Below are positions 40,772-49,293 of a DNA stretch of 51,815 bases, piece by piece. Source of the DNA: Bacteroidaceae bacterium. Lineage in GTDB: Bacteria; Bacteroidota; Bacteroidia; Bacteroidales; Bacteroidaceae. The stretch spans positions 1 through 51,815 of the forward strand of contig JAFUWG010000013.1 of assembly GCA_017483605.1 (NCBI GenBank), in the 5' to 3' direction. The notes under the pieces are model-generated. The model saw only the letters and a list, made by a program, of their open reading frames with translations, was not told where the DNA came from and ran no database searches. The position numbers and the translations under genes were made by a program. Each line of letters starts with the position of its first letter. Position 1 is the stretch's first letter.

Positions 40772-41446
40772 ATGGAATTGACAATGTTTGAGCGATTACT
40801 GCAACTTCCGCTTTTTCAGGGGTTAAGTACCCCCGAAATATCGGATGTCATGGCTCATGTTCGTCTCGATTTTGTCAATTATCATGCTGGCGACGAGATT
40901 GTTTTGCAGGGAGAATCCTGTCAAAACCTCTTGTTCATTATTGGCGGAAATTTGTCAACCATCTATACAGATCCGAAAGGACGCTTCAGATTTGCAGAAA
41001 AACTTCCTCCTATCGGCGTGCTGGAACCGTATAACCTATTTGGCATGTACCAAAAATATTCGCGGACATACCTGTTTGATACAGAAGGAAGCACCTTGTC
41101 GATTGAGAAACAAGTGTTGGTGAATCAACTCATGAAGAGTCAAATCGTGAAGATAAACTTCCTCAACATTACTTGTAACCGTTACCAGCAGACGCTGAAA
41201 ACGCTTTGGGAAATGCCCGATGAAACCGTTAAGAAGAAGATTATCAAGTTTATTTACTCCTACTCATCTGTTCCGCGGGGCAAGAAGGAACTGCAAATCA
41301 AGATGACAGACCTTGCCGACATCATTCATGAGACAAGACTGAATGTGTCGAAAGCATTGAATGAGATGCAAGAGAAAAAACTGGTCACCTTGCAGAGAGG
41401 CGGTTTTGTCATTCCAGAAATTCAGAATTTGAAAACATCTAAATAA
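40772..41446 (+). CDS. Crp/Fnr-family transcriptional regulator
   Basis: The 224-residue protein has a cyclic-nucleotide-binding-like beta roll (~10-120; LFQGLSTPEISDVM and GDEIVLQGESCQNLLFIIGG) and a C-terminal winged helix (~150-220) with the HTH MTDLADIIHETRLNVSKALNEMQ. The Fnr cysteine set for an iron-sulfur cluster is absent, as is a complete cAMP pocket, so the ligand is unknown. It ends 4 bases before the M3 peptidase gene and is likely cotranscribed with it. Confidence 0.9.
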   Translation: MELTMFERLLQLPLFQGLSTPEISDVMAHVRLDFVNYHAGDEIVLQGESCQNLLFIIGGNLSTIYTDPKGRFRFAEKLPPIGVLEPYNLFGMYQKYSRTYLFDTEGSTLSIEKQVLVNQLMKSQIVKINFLNITCNRYQQTLKTLWEMPDETVKKKIIKFIYSYSSVPRGKKELQIKMTDLADIIHETRLNVSKALNEMQEKKLVTLQRGGFVIPEIQNLKTSK

Positions 41447-41450
41447 TGAT

Positions 41451-43511
41451 ATGAATCCATTTTTTACGACATACAAATATATTCCTTTCGACCGTATTGC
41501 TGAGGCTGATTACGAGCCTGCCATCATGAAAGGAATAGAAGAGGAAGACCGAGAGATTGATGCGATTGTCAACAATCCTGAACCTCCGACGTTTGAGAAC
41601 ACGATTGAAGCCCTCGAATGCACAGGGGAACTGTTGGGTAAGGTAACAGAGGTCTTTTTCAATCTTTTGAGTGCTGAGACCACAGACTTTCTCGATGAGT
41701 TGGCACAAAAGATTTCACCCGTCTTGTCGGAACACTCTAATAACATCACACTTAACGAACAACTTTTCAAGCGAGTTAAAGCCGTGTATGATGACCATGC
41801 ATCAGACCAATTTGCACGACTCTCTACGGAACAAACAACCCTCTTGAAAAACTCCTATGAAGGTTTTGTTCGTAATGGTGCAAATCTGCCGGACGAGAAA
41901 AAGGCACAATTACGAAAGATTTCTGCAGAACTGGGCGTTTTATCGCTTCAATTCTCGCAAAACAAACTGAAAGACACCAACGATTTCATCTTGCAAACCA
42001 CCGATGAAAACGACCTCTTGGGGCTTCCTGAGAGTGCAGTGGACTTGGCACGCCAGACGGCAAAAGAAAAAGAGATGGAGGGATGGGTCTTTACACTACA
42101 AGCCCCGTCATACACCCCATTCCTCACCTACTCTTCCCGGCGTGAGTTAAGAAAGCAAATGTACTTGGCATACAATACGTTGTGTACACACGACAACGAT
42201 TGCAACAATGTTGACATCGTCGGAAAGATAGTCAATCTTCATCGCGAGATGGCACAACTGTTGGGTTTCAAGACCTATGCTGATTATGCCTTGGCACGTC
42301 GAATGGCAGAAAAATCAGAGCATGTGTACAGTCTTCTGAACTCTCTCATCAACGCATACATGCCCACAGCCAAAGCAGAAGTAGAGGAAGTGAAAGCCCT
42401 TTATTACAAGGAAGAAAATATTGACGAAACCACGCTATCAGAAGATGACGAGCGTCGTTTTAAGCCTTGGGACTTTTCCTATTATGCAAATAAATTGAAG
42501 GAAAACAAGTTCTACATCAACAGCGAAATGCTTCGACCATACCTTGAACTGTCTAAAGTGAAAAAAGGTGTGTTCGGATTGGCGGCCCAACTATATGGCA
42601 TCACATTCAGAAGAAACACGGAAGCACCCGTTTATCATCCTGATGTAGAAGTCTATGATGTCATCGACAAGGACGGGACGTTTCTTGCCCTCTTCTATTG
42701 CGATTTCCACCCTCGTGCATCGAAGAAGTCAGGCGCCTGGATGACCTCATTCAAGGAGCAATGGAAAGAGAAAGACGGCACCAACTCTCGACCGCAAGTT
42801 TCTATCGTGATGAATCTGTCAAAGCCAACAGACGAGAAGCCAGCCTTATTGACGTTGGGCGAGGTGGAGACATTCCTGCATGAGTTCGGGCATTCACTCC
42901 ATGGCATGTTTGCCAACACAACATACCGCTCCCTCTCAGGAACAAACGTCTATTGGGATTTTGTGGAGTTGCCGTCGCAGTTCATGGAGAATTTTGCGAT
43001 AGAAAAAGACTTCCTGTCCACTTTTGCGACCCACTATCAGACAGGCGAGCCTTTGCCACAGGAACTGATAGACAGAATTGTTGCAAGCCGTAACTTCAAC
43101 GCCGCTTATGCCTGTATGCGTCAAGTTAGTTTTGGACTTCTAGACATGGCTTTTTATACGCTCTCCACACCTTTCGACGCCGACTTAATGCAGTTTGAAG
43201 AGGAGGCATGGAAAGCCACACGGATTCTTCCGAAAGTGGACGGAATGTGTATGACGACTCAGTTCTCTCACATTATGGCAGGAGGCTATTCTGCTGGCTA
43301 TTATAGTTACAAATGGGCAGAAGTGCTTGATGCCGATGCCTTTTCGTTGTTCAAGGAACGTGGCATTTTTGACAAAGAGACCGCACAAAGTTTCCGTGAC
43401 AACATCCTTTCACGAGGAGGAACAGAACATCCGATGACTCTCTACAAACGCTTTAGAGGACAAGAGCCCACGATTGATGCTCTACTCCGTCGAAATGGTA
43501 TAAAACATTAA
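41451..43511 (+). CDS. M3-family metallopeptidase (oligopeptidase A / Dcp-like)
   Basis: The 686-residue zinc peptidase has the HExxH motif in TFLHEFGHSLHGMF (~474-487), with the third ligand in the downstream segment FVELPSQFMENFAIE. The long helical N-terminal half and GGYSAGYYSYKWAEVLDADAF near the end are family features. There is no signal peptide, so it is probably cytosolic, degrading short peptides. It follows the Crp/Fnr-like regulator by 4 bases. Confidence 0.95.
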   Translation: MNPFFTTYKYIPFDRIAEADYEPAIMKGIEEEDREIDAIVNNPEPPTFENTIEALECTGELLGKVTEVFFNLLSAETTDFLDELAQKISPVLSEHSNNITLNEQLFKRVKAVYDDHASDQFARLSTEQTTLLKNSYEGFVRNGANLPDEKKAQLRKISAELGVLSLQFSQNKLKDTNDFILQTTDENDLLGLPESAVDLARQTAKEKEMEGWVFTLQAPSYTPFLTYSSRRELRKQMYLAYNTLCTHDNDCNNVDIVGKIVNLHREMAQLLGFKTYADYALARRMAEKSEHVYSLLNSLINAYMPTAKAEVEEVKALYYKEENIDETTLSEDDERRFKPWDFSYYANKLKENKFYINSEMLRPYLELSKVKKGVFGLAAQLYGITFRRNTEAPVYHPDVEVYDVIDKDGTFLALFYCDFHPRASKKSGAWMTSFKEQWKEKDGTNSRPQVSIVMNLSKPTDEKPALLTLGEVETFLHEFGHSLHGMFANTTYRSLSGTNVYWDFVELPSQFMENFAIEKDFLSTFATHYQTGEPLPQELIDRIVASRNFNAAYACMRQVSFGLLDMAFYTLSTPFDADLMQFEEEAWKATRILPKVDGMCMTTQFSHIMAGGYSAGYYSYKWAEVLDADAFSLFKERGIFDKETAQSFRDNILSRGGTEHPMTLYKRFRGQEPTIDALLRRNGIKH

Positions 43512-43544
43512 TGTCACCTCATATCTGCTCAACATCTATCATCA

Positions 43545-43985
43545 ATGAGAAAAGCATTCAACATATTATCACTTTTATTGTTGGTTCTGACATTTTCCTC
43601 TTGTTCGCTCGAAGACGACCTTGACGAAATCTTCTATGGAAAAACGTGGTACATGAATGGTGCGACCATCAACGGCATGAAACTCAATAGCGATGTCAAG
43701 AACTTTTATACAGACACCGGCACTAACGCTTACTATGTCTCTTTCTCGTCCGGCACATTTCAGGGAGCCCTTTCTGCAGGTGTTACTTTCTCTGGCACAT
43801 GGACAGCCGACGGGAAAAAGCACACGATAGCATTGACCGTCACTCAGAAGCCCAATGCGGATACTGCATTTGACAAACAGATATACAACATTCTCTCGGC
43901 TGTCACCTCATACGAAAGTGGTGCCGAATTCCTTTTGCTGAAGGAAGATGGAGACAATCAAATCTTTTTCGGAAGTTCCAGATAA
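43545..43985 (+). CDS. small lipocalin-like lipoprotein (DUF4847-like)
   Basis: A 146-residue product with a lipoprotein signal ending at LTFSSC (Cys20), an acidic linker (LEDDLDEIF), and a compact beta-rich domain (GKTWYMNGATINGMKLNSD; VTFSGTWTADGKKHTIALTV). It resembles the DUF4847 lipocalin-like family of Bacteroidota. Function is unknown. It lies between the M3 peptidase and dCMP deaminase genes on the same strand. Confidence 0.7.
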   Translation: MRKAFNILSLLLLVLTFSSCSLEDDLDEIFYGKTWYMNGATINGMKLNSDVKNFYTDTGTNAYYVSFSSGTFQGALSAGVTFSGTWTADGKKHTIALTVTQKPNADTAFDKQIYNILSAVTSYESGAEFLLLKEDGDNQIFFGSSR

Positions 43986-44009
43986 CAACAAATACATATC
44001 GATAAAACT

Positions 44010-44435
44010 ATGCAAGAAGACAAACAATACAACCTTGACTGCCGCTATGTGCGTATGGCTCGCATCTGGGCAGAGAACTCTTACTGCCAACGCCGCCAAG
44101 TTGGGGCTTTGGTCGTAAAGAATAAAGCCATCATTTCCGATGGTTACAACGGAACACCTTCTGGATTTGAGAACGTGTGTGAGGATGAGAACAACGTGAC
44201 CAAACCTTATGTGCTTCATGCAGAGGCTAACGCCATCACCAAATTGGCTCGGTCGCACAATTCCAGCGATGGAGCCACCCTCTACATCACGGCATCGCCT
44301 TGTATTGAGTGTGCAAAATTGATTATTCAGGCAGGCATCAAGCGTGTGGTTTATTCCGAGAAATACCGACTGGAGGACGGCTTGAATCTGCTGAAGCGTG
44401 CAGGTATTGAGGTCGAATACATAAATCCAGAATAA
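44010..44435 (+). CDS. deoxycytidylate (dCMP) deaminase-family protein
   Basis: The 141-residue zinc-dependent deaminase has the HAE motif in VLHAEANAI (~70) and the PCxxC motif in ASPCIECAKLIIQAG. It also has the dCMP-deaminase hallmarks SYCQRRQVGALVVK and SDGYNGTPSGF near the N-terminus. It should convert dCMP to dUMP for dTMP synthesis. It is followed by the S41 peptidase gene after 19 bases. Confidence 0.94.
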   Translation: MQEDKQYNLDCRYVRMARIWAENSYCQRRQVGALVVKNKAIISDGYNGTPSGFENVCEDENNVTKPYVLHAEANAITKLARSHNSSDGATLYITASPCIECAKLIIQAGIKRVVYSEKYRLEDGLNLLKRAGIEVEYINPE

Positions 44436-44454
44436 AACGTCGAATTTTACCATT

Positions 44455-46182
44455 ATGAGCAATAACATAAATCGTAACAACCGCTGGATGCCGCTCATCA
44501 TTGCCGCGAGCATCATCGCTGGTATCATCATTGGCACCTTCTTTGCCAACCGCTTTGCAGGCAATCGACTGAACATCATCAACACTTCATCTAACAAATT
44601 AAATGATTTGCTTCATATTATTGATGACCAATATGTTGATACAGTCGATATAGCCAACATCGTAGAGCAATCCATGCCAAAGATATTGGAGGAGTTAGAC
44701 CCTCATTCAAGTTATATTTCCGCCAAAGACGCCAAAACAGCCAACGACGACTTGAGAGGCTCTTTTAGCGGCGTTGGTGTTCAGTTTGTCATTCGTGAAG
44801 ACACGGTTCGCATCACGGGCATCATCAAGGGCGGTCCTTCTGAAAAGGTCGGTATTTTGGCAGGCGACAAGATTGTATCTATCGATGACAAGCCTTATGT
44901 CGGCGAGGAAGTGACCAATGAAGAAACGATGCATCGCCTCAAGGGTGAGAAAGGTACCAAGGTAAAAATCGGCGTGCTGCGTCACGGACAGGAAAAGCCC
45001 ATTTCCTTCTCGGTTGTCAGAGGCGACATTCCTGTGAAGAGCGTTGACGCCACCTACATGATTAACAAGGAGTTGGGATATGTTAAGATCAAGAATTTCG
45101 GCGAAACCACCTACCCTGAACTGCTCACCTCTTTTGCCGAGTTGGAAGCCGAGGGCTTCAAGGGACTTGTGATAGACCTGAGAGGTAATGGTGGCGGCTA
45201 TATGGCAGTTGCCATCCAGATGGTCAACGAGTTTCTGCCCAAGAATCGACTGATTGTTTACACCCAAGGTCGCAAGTCTCGACGCGAGGAATATCGCAGC
45301 GACGGACGCGGCTCCTATCAGAATCTTCCTCTGATTGTGTTGATTGACGAAACAAGTGCTTCTGCTTCAGAAATCTTTGCCGGAGCCATTCAGGACAATG
45401 ATCGTGGTATTGTCATCGGACGTCGCTCTTTCGGAAAAGGCCTTGTGCAATATCCTGTCGAATTCTCAGATGGCTCTCGCATCAATCTGACCATCGCACG
45501 CTATTATACTCCTTCAGGGCGTTGTATCCAGAAACCATACGTGAAGGGGCAGCCAGAAGAGTATGAAATGGACTTGATTACCCGATATGAGAGAGGCGAA
45601 TTTTTCAGCCAAGACAGCATTCACCAGACGGGTGAAAAGTATTATACGAGCATCGGCCGTGTGGTTTATGGAGGTGGTGGCATCATGCCCGACTACTTTG
45701 TGGCAGAAGACACGACGGCCCTCACACCTTATTACTCCGAGTGTGTCACAAAGGGAACCATCGCACAGTTCTGTTTCAAGTACACAGACGACAATCGCGA
45801 GAAACTTCAGCAGTACACAAATGCGGCTGAAATGGAGAAGTATCTACGCAAACAGAGCGTGGTTGACCTGTTTATACGTTATGCCGATTCGAACGGGATT
45901 ACACGTCGCAACAACATGATTCTCAAGTCGCAGCATCTCTTCGAGCAAGCCATCTATGGCAGCATCATCTATAATATGCTCGATATGAACGACTACGTGC
46001 AATATCTCAATCGTGACGACCCAACCATCAAGGAGGCAATAGAACTTTTCAACGAAAAACGTACAAAACCGATACTCGATGAACAAACAGGAACTCAGAA
46101 CGCTGATTCGTCAAAGAAAAAAGCAGCATTCCACCGAGGAACTTTCGGCATCAAGCCAAAGACTCTCACGTTTACTGCTTGA
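44455..46182 (+). CDS. S41-family C-terminal processing peptidase
   Basis: The 575-residue protease has an N-terminal membrane anchor (~12-32, MPLIIAASIIAGIIIGTFFA), a PDZ domain (~90-185; IRITGIIKGGPSEKVGILAGD-type core) and the S41 catalytic domain with Ser in SASASEIFAG and Lys in RSFGKGLVQ, the Ser-Lys dyad of CtpA/Prc proteases. It acts in the periplasm on C-termini of envelope proteins. The last 34 codons overlap the next gene by 104 bases in another frame, and end in a basic tail (KKKAAFHRGTFGIKPKTL). Confidence 0.94.
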   Translation: MSNNINRNNRWMPLIIAASIIAGIIIGTFFANRFAGNRLNIINTSSNKLNDLLHIIDDQYVDTVDIANIVEQSMPKILEELDPHSSYISAKDAKTANDDLRGSFSGVGVQFVIREDTVRITGIIKGGPSEKVGILAGDKIVSIDDKPYVGEEVTNEETMHRLKGEKGTKVKIGVLRHGQEKPISFSVVRGDIPVKSVDATYMINKELGYVKIKNFGETTYPELLTSFAELEAEGFKGLVIDLRGNGGGYMAVAIQMVNEFLPKNRLIVYTQGRKSRREEYRSDGRGSYQNLPLIVLIDETSASASEIFAGAIQDNDRGIVIGRRSFGKGLVQYPVEFSDGSRINLTIARYYTPSGRCIQKPYVKGQPEEYEMDLITRYERGEFFSQDSIHQTGEKYYTSIGRVVYGGGGIMPDYFVAEDTTALTPYYSECVTKGTIAQFCFKYTDDNREKLQQYTNAAEMEKYLRKQSVVDLFIRYADSNGITRRNNMILKSQHLFEQAIYGSIIYNMLDMNDYVQYLNRDDPTIKEAIELFNEKRTKPILDEQTGTQNADSSKKKAAFHRGTFGIKPKTLTFTA

Positions 46183-46615
46183 CCGCATACAGAAGGAGGA
46201 TGGCATCCGTACCATCCTCCTTTACCATTCCATGCCCGATGAAGTAGAGACCCATCAATTGATAAAAAATCTCCATTCCATCGGCAAAAAGATACTCTTG
46301 CCCACCATTGTCGGCGACGAACTTGAGTTGCATGAATACCTCGATGAAACCGCCTTTTCCACATCGGCTCATTTCAGCATTCAAGAATCGACAGGCCCTC
46401 TCTTCACCAATTATGCGGCGATTGACCTTGCCATCATTCCGGGCATGGCGTTCACGCCACAAGGCGACCGATTGGGCAGAGGGAAAGGCTACTACGATCG
46501 CCTGCTTCCCAAACTCCAATGTCCCCTCATCGGTTTGGCTTTTTCATTCCAAGTAGTGGATGCCATACCAAGCGAGGTTCATGACGTGCGAATGACAGAA
46601 ATCGTTAGTGGCTGA
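46079..46615 (+). CDS. 5-formyltetrahydrofolate cyclo-ligase
   Basis: The 178-residue enzyme converts 5-formyl-THF to 5,10-methenyl-THF using ATP. Landmarks are LRTLIRQRKKQ at the N-terminus, LLYHSMPDEVETHQLI, and the signature DRLGRGKGYYDRLL near the C-terminus. The start at 46079 lies within the S41 peptidase gene; the N-terminal helix encoded in the overlap is conserved in the family, so the overlap is real. It complements folD in recycling folates. Confidence 0.94.
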   Translation: MNKQELRTLIRQRKKQHSTEELSASSQRLSRLLLDRIQKEDGIRTILLYHSMPDEVETHQLIKNLHSIGKKILLPTIVGDELELHEYLDETAFSTSAHFSIQESTGPLFTNYAAIDLAIIPGMAFTPQGDRLGRGKGYYDRLLPKLQCPLIGLAFSFQVVDAIPSEVHDVRMTEIVSG

Positions 46616-46617
46616 AG

Positions 46618-46686
46618 GCAAATACCCTGAGCCGTGCAGGGTAATTATCGTGAGCCGCATAAGGTAATTGCCCTAAGCGGCAGAAG
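46618..46686. repeat. 23-bp-pitch tandem module (module E)
   Basis: Three 15-bp units start at 46626, 46649 and 46672: CCTGAGCCGTGCAGG, CGTGAGCCGCATAAG and CCTAAGCGGCAGAAG. The 8-bp linkers are GTAATTAT and GTAATTGC, with a related 8-mer GCAAATAC before unit 1. The units match one another at 10-11 of 15 positions. Palindromy is weak except in unit 1. It starts 3 bases after the cyclo-ligase stop. Confidence 0.6.
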
Positions 46687-46712
46687 CCAGCAGCCGATAC
46701 CTATCAAAGAAA

Positions 46713-46743
46713 GTCGCAATTGCCCTTCATGAACAATTGCGAC
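46713..46743. terminator. hairpin between convergent genes
   Basis: A perfect 10-bp stem (GTCGCAATTG with CAATTGCGAC) encloses an 11-base loop. There is only a weak T-run, so it is a probable rather than classic terminator for the cyclo-ligase and the DUF1573 genes. Confidence 0.55.
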
Positions 46744-46771
46744 CATTTCCCTTTGAGTTATTTCAACTGTA

Positions 46772-47182
46772 CTATTTCTTCGTTTTCTTGCTGACTGGCA
46801 CATCGATCATGTCACCCTGAATGAAAATGCGGGTCATGTCTTCCTTGCAGTTGGAGAACACCTGAATGTTCTTTTTGAAGCGTCCAGGCATCTTATTAGA
46901 ACCATCGTAGGTGACGGTGATTTCTCCGCTGGCTCCAGGGGCAATGAAGTCTTTGGGATAATCTGCCACCGTACAGCCACAAGAAGCGTGAACCGCATTG
47001 ATGACGAGTTTAGCATTGCCGACATTGGTGAACTTGAAGGTGCATTTCCGAACGGGTTCGTCCATGGAGAATGTACCAAAGTCGATGGTGGTCTTCTCAA
47101 ACTTAATTTGTGGATATTTCTTTGCCTGCAAACCCAGCGAAATGGAGAAGATGGCAAAGAGAACCAAGAGTTTTGTTTTCAT
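46772..47182 (-). CDS. DUF1573 periplasmic protein
   Basis: From the ATG at 47182 the product is 136 residues. It has a signal peptide (LLVLFAIFSISLGLQAK) and an immunoglobulin-like DUF1573 domain: IDFGTFSMDEPVRKCTFKFTNVG, then NAVHASCGCTVADYPK with the family's CGC motif, and GEITVTYDGSNKMPGRFKK. Members are secreted or outer-membrane-associated in Bacteroidota; function is unsettled. It is monocistronic, with a TACTTTTG promoter box at 47213. Confidence 0.92.
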   Translation of the reverse strand: MKTKLLVLFAIFSISLGLQAKKYPQIKFEKTTIDFGTFSMDEPVRKCTFKFTNVGNAKLVINAVHASCGCTVADYPKDFIAPGASGEITVTYDGSNKMPGRFKKNIQVFSNCKEDMTRIFIQGDMIDVPVSKKTKK

Positions 47183-47212
47183 GTTTGTCAAGAGTTTTTG
47201 TTAATTTGCCCA

Positions 47213-47220
47213 CAAAAGTA
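47213..47220 (-). promoter_or_regulatory. -7 box of the DUF1573 gene promoter
   Basis: Minus strand TACTTTTG, 30 bases before the ATG at 47182. Confidence 0.55.
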
Positions 47221-47274
47221 CAACAAAATCTCATTAAATGTGCTATTCATAGGTGACTTTTAATCTTTTTTTTG

Positions 47275-47282
47275 TAATTTTG
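47275..47282 (+). promoter_or_regulatory. -7 box of the yidC promoter
   Basis: TAATTTTG, 113 bases before the yidC ATG. This gives an unusually long leader of about 100 bases containing a weak CCCG/CGGG hairpin. Confidence 0.55.
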
Positions 47283-47395
47283 CACGATTTTTGCAAAAAA
47301 TAGTATTTGACAACAGCAGAACAAACTATATTTTGTGACCCGTGGCGTAGCGGGACAGCGATAACAGCAATAGAAAAACAAAAACATCAATAAAA

Positions 47396-49288
47396 ATGAA
47401 CAAAAACACGCTGACAGCCTTTTTCCTGATGGCACTTGTCGTTTTCGGTTTCATGACATACGAAAACTATACCCGTGGCATTCAGCAAGAAGAAATGCGG
47501 ATTCTCGATTCCATCGCAAATGTTGAGGCATTGAAGGAAGCCGCTAAGCAACAAGAGAAACTGGCAAAGATTGCCGAGGAGAAAACCGACACGCTCAACC
47601 CGCTGTTTGAGGCCAGAAGCGGCAGCGAAGGCACCACCGTGATTGAGAACGAACTGCTTCGTGTGACCCTCACCAACAAGGGCGGTCAGATGCAAAAGGT
47701 GGAACTGAAAGACAGCACCTACAAGAGTCGCGAAGGTGGCAACGTTGTCCTTTTCGACAAGGGCGACCAGAACCTGAACATCCTGCTCGATGGCAAGACG
47801 ACAAACATTGCCACCGAAGAACTTTTCTTCACTCCAACCGAGGCAACAGCCAATGGTGTGACGATGCACCTGCCCGTTGCCAGTGGCTCCCTCGACATCA
47901 TCTATTCGCTCAAGCCCAATTCCTACGTCCTCGACATGGACGTGAAGGCAACCCGTCTTGATGGTTTCTTCCCATCAAAGACCAAGGAGATGCAGTTGGA
48001 ATGGACAGAGCAGATGAAGCAGCAGGAGAAAGGCTACGACTTTGAAAACCGCTACTCCACCATCACCTATCGTGACACGGATGGCGACACACACGAACTG
48101 TCAACGACTGGCGGCGACGAGAACGAAGACGAGTTTGAGGAAAAGACAAAGTGGATTGCCTTCAAGACCCAGTTCTTCAGCCAGATTCTCATTGCCGACA
48201 CTCCCCTTTCTGTCAGCACCATGTCGTCCGAAAAGCAGGAAAACGGCTCTGGCTATCTGAAGACGTACAAGACCTCTTTCACTGCCGACTTCGACACCAA
48301 AGGCGTGAAACCCTCCAGTTTCCACCTCTATTTAGGTCCTAACAAGTTCTCCACGCTGAAAGAGAACGAGAAGATGATTGGTTCCAGCGACGACCTCGAC
48401 CTCCAGTCGATGGTTTACATGGGTTGGCCAATCATCAAGTGGATTAACCGTTTCTTCTTCCTCTACGCATTCGACTTCCTCACAGGCTTTGGTCTCAACA
48501 TGGGTATCGTACTCCTGTTGCTCACCATCATCGTGAAGATGATAGTGTTCCCGCTGATGAAGAAATCCTATATTTCGTCAGCCAACATGCGTGTACTGCG
48601 TCCCAAAATGGATGAAATCAATGCTAAGTATCCCAAGCCAGAGGATGCCATGCTGAAGCAGCAGGAGGTGATGAAGATGTATAGCGAATATGGTGTGAGT
48701 CCGATGGGGGGCTGTCTGCCTATGCTCATCCAGATGCCTATCTGGATTGCCCTCTTCAACTTCATCCCTAACTATATTGAGATGCGTGGCGAGTCCTTCC
48801 TTTGGGCTGACGACCTCTCCACCTACGATGATGTCATCAATTGGGGCTTCAACATCTGGGGCATCGGCGACCACCTGTCGCTCTTCTGCATCCTGTGGTG
48901 CGTGGTGACGGTTGCAAACTCCATCATCACCCAGCGTCAGCAGTCATACGCCATGACGCCTGAGCAGCAACAGCAGATGAACATGATGAAGTGGATGACC
49001 TACCTCATGCCTGTCATCTTTTTCTTCTCATTCAATAGTTACAGTTCTGGTCTCAACTGGTACTACTTCATTTCGGGTCTTATCAGCATCCTCATGATGT
49101 GGTATCTCCGCAAGACGACAGACGATGACAAGTTGTTGGCAAAACTCGAGAAGCGTCATGCCGAGCGTAAGGCAAACGTTGGCGAGAAGAAAAAGACCTC
49201 CAGCATCATGGAACGCCTGCAAGCCATGCAGGAGAAGCAGTTGGAGATTCTCAAACAGCAACAAGAAGCACAGAAAAACCGGAAATAA
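47396..49288 (+). CDS. yidC: membrane protein insertase YidC
   Basis: YidC inserts and folds inner-membrane proteins, alone or with SecYEG. The 630 residues show the N-terminal helix (~7-20, AFFLMALVVFGFMTYE), the large periplasmic domain (~55-345) and the conserved insertase core (~350-600) with GLNMGIVLLLLTIIVKMIVFPLMKKSY-type helix 2, MGGCLPMLIQMPIWIALF and MNMMKWMTYLMPVIFFFSF. A basic and Gln-rich C-terminal tail follows, as in species where YidC binds ribosomes. It precedes an S9 peptidase gene by 5 bases. Confidence 0.96.
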   Translation: MNKNTLTAFFLMALVVFGFMTYENYTRGIQQEEMRILDSIANVEALKEAAKQQEKLAKIAEEKTDTLNPLFEARSGSEGTTVIENELLRVTLTNKGGQMQKVELKDSTYKSREGGNVVLFDKGDQNLNILLDGKTTNIATEELFFTPTEATANGVTMHLPVASGSLDIIYSLKPNSYVLDMDVKATRLDGFFPSKTKEMQLEWTEQMKQQEKGYDFENRYSTITYRDTDGDTHELSTTGGDENEDEFEEKTKWIAFKTQFFSQILIADTPLSVSTMSSEKQENGSGYLKTYKTSFTADFDTKGVKPSSFHLYLGPNKFSTLKENEKMIGSSDDLDLQSMVYMGWPIIKWINRFFFLYAFDFLTGFGLNMGIVLLLLTIIVKMIVFPLMKKSYISSANMRVLRPKMDEINAKYPKPEDAMLKQQEVMKMYSEYGVSPMGGCLPMLIQMPIWIALFNFIPNYIEMRGESFLWADDLSTYDDVINWGFNIWGIGDHLSLFCILWCVVTVANSIITQRQQSYAMTPEQQQQMNMMKWMTYLMPVIFFFSFNSYSSGLNWYYFISGLISILMMWYLRKTTDDDKLLAKLEKRHAERKANVGEKKKTSSIMERLQAMQEKQLEILKQQQEAQKNRK

Positions 49289-49293
49289 AAACC

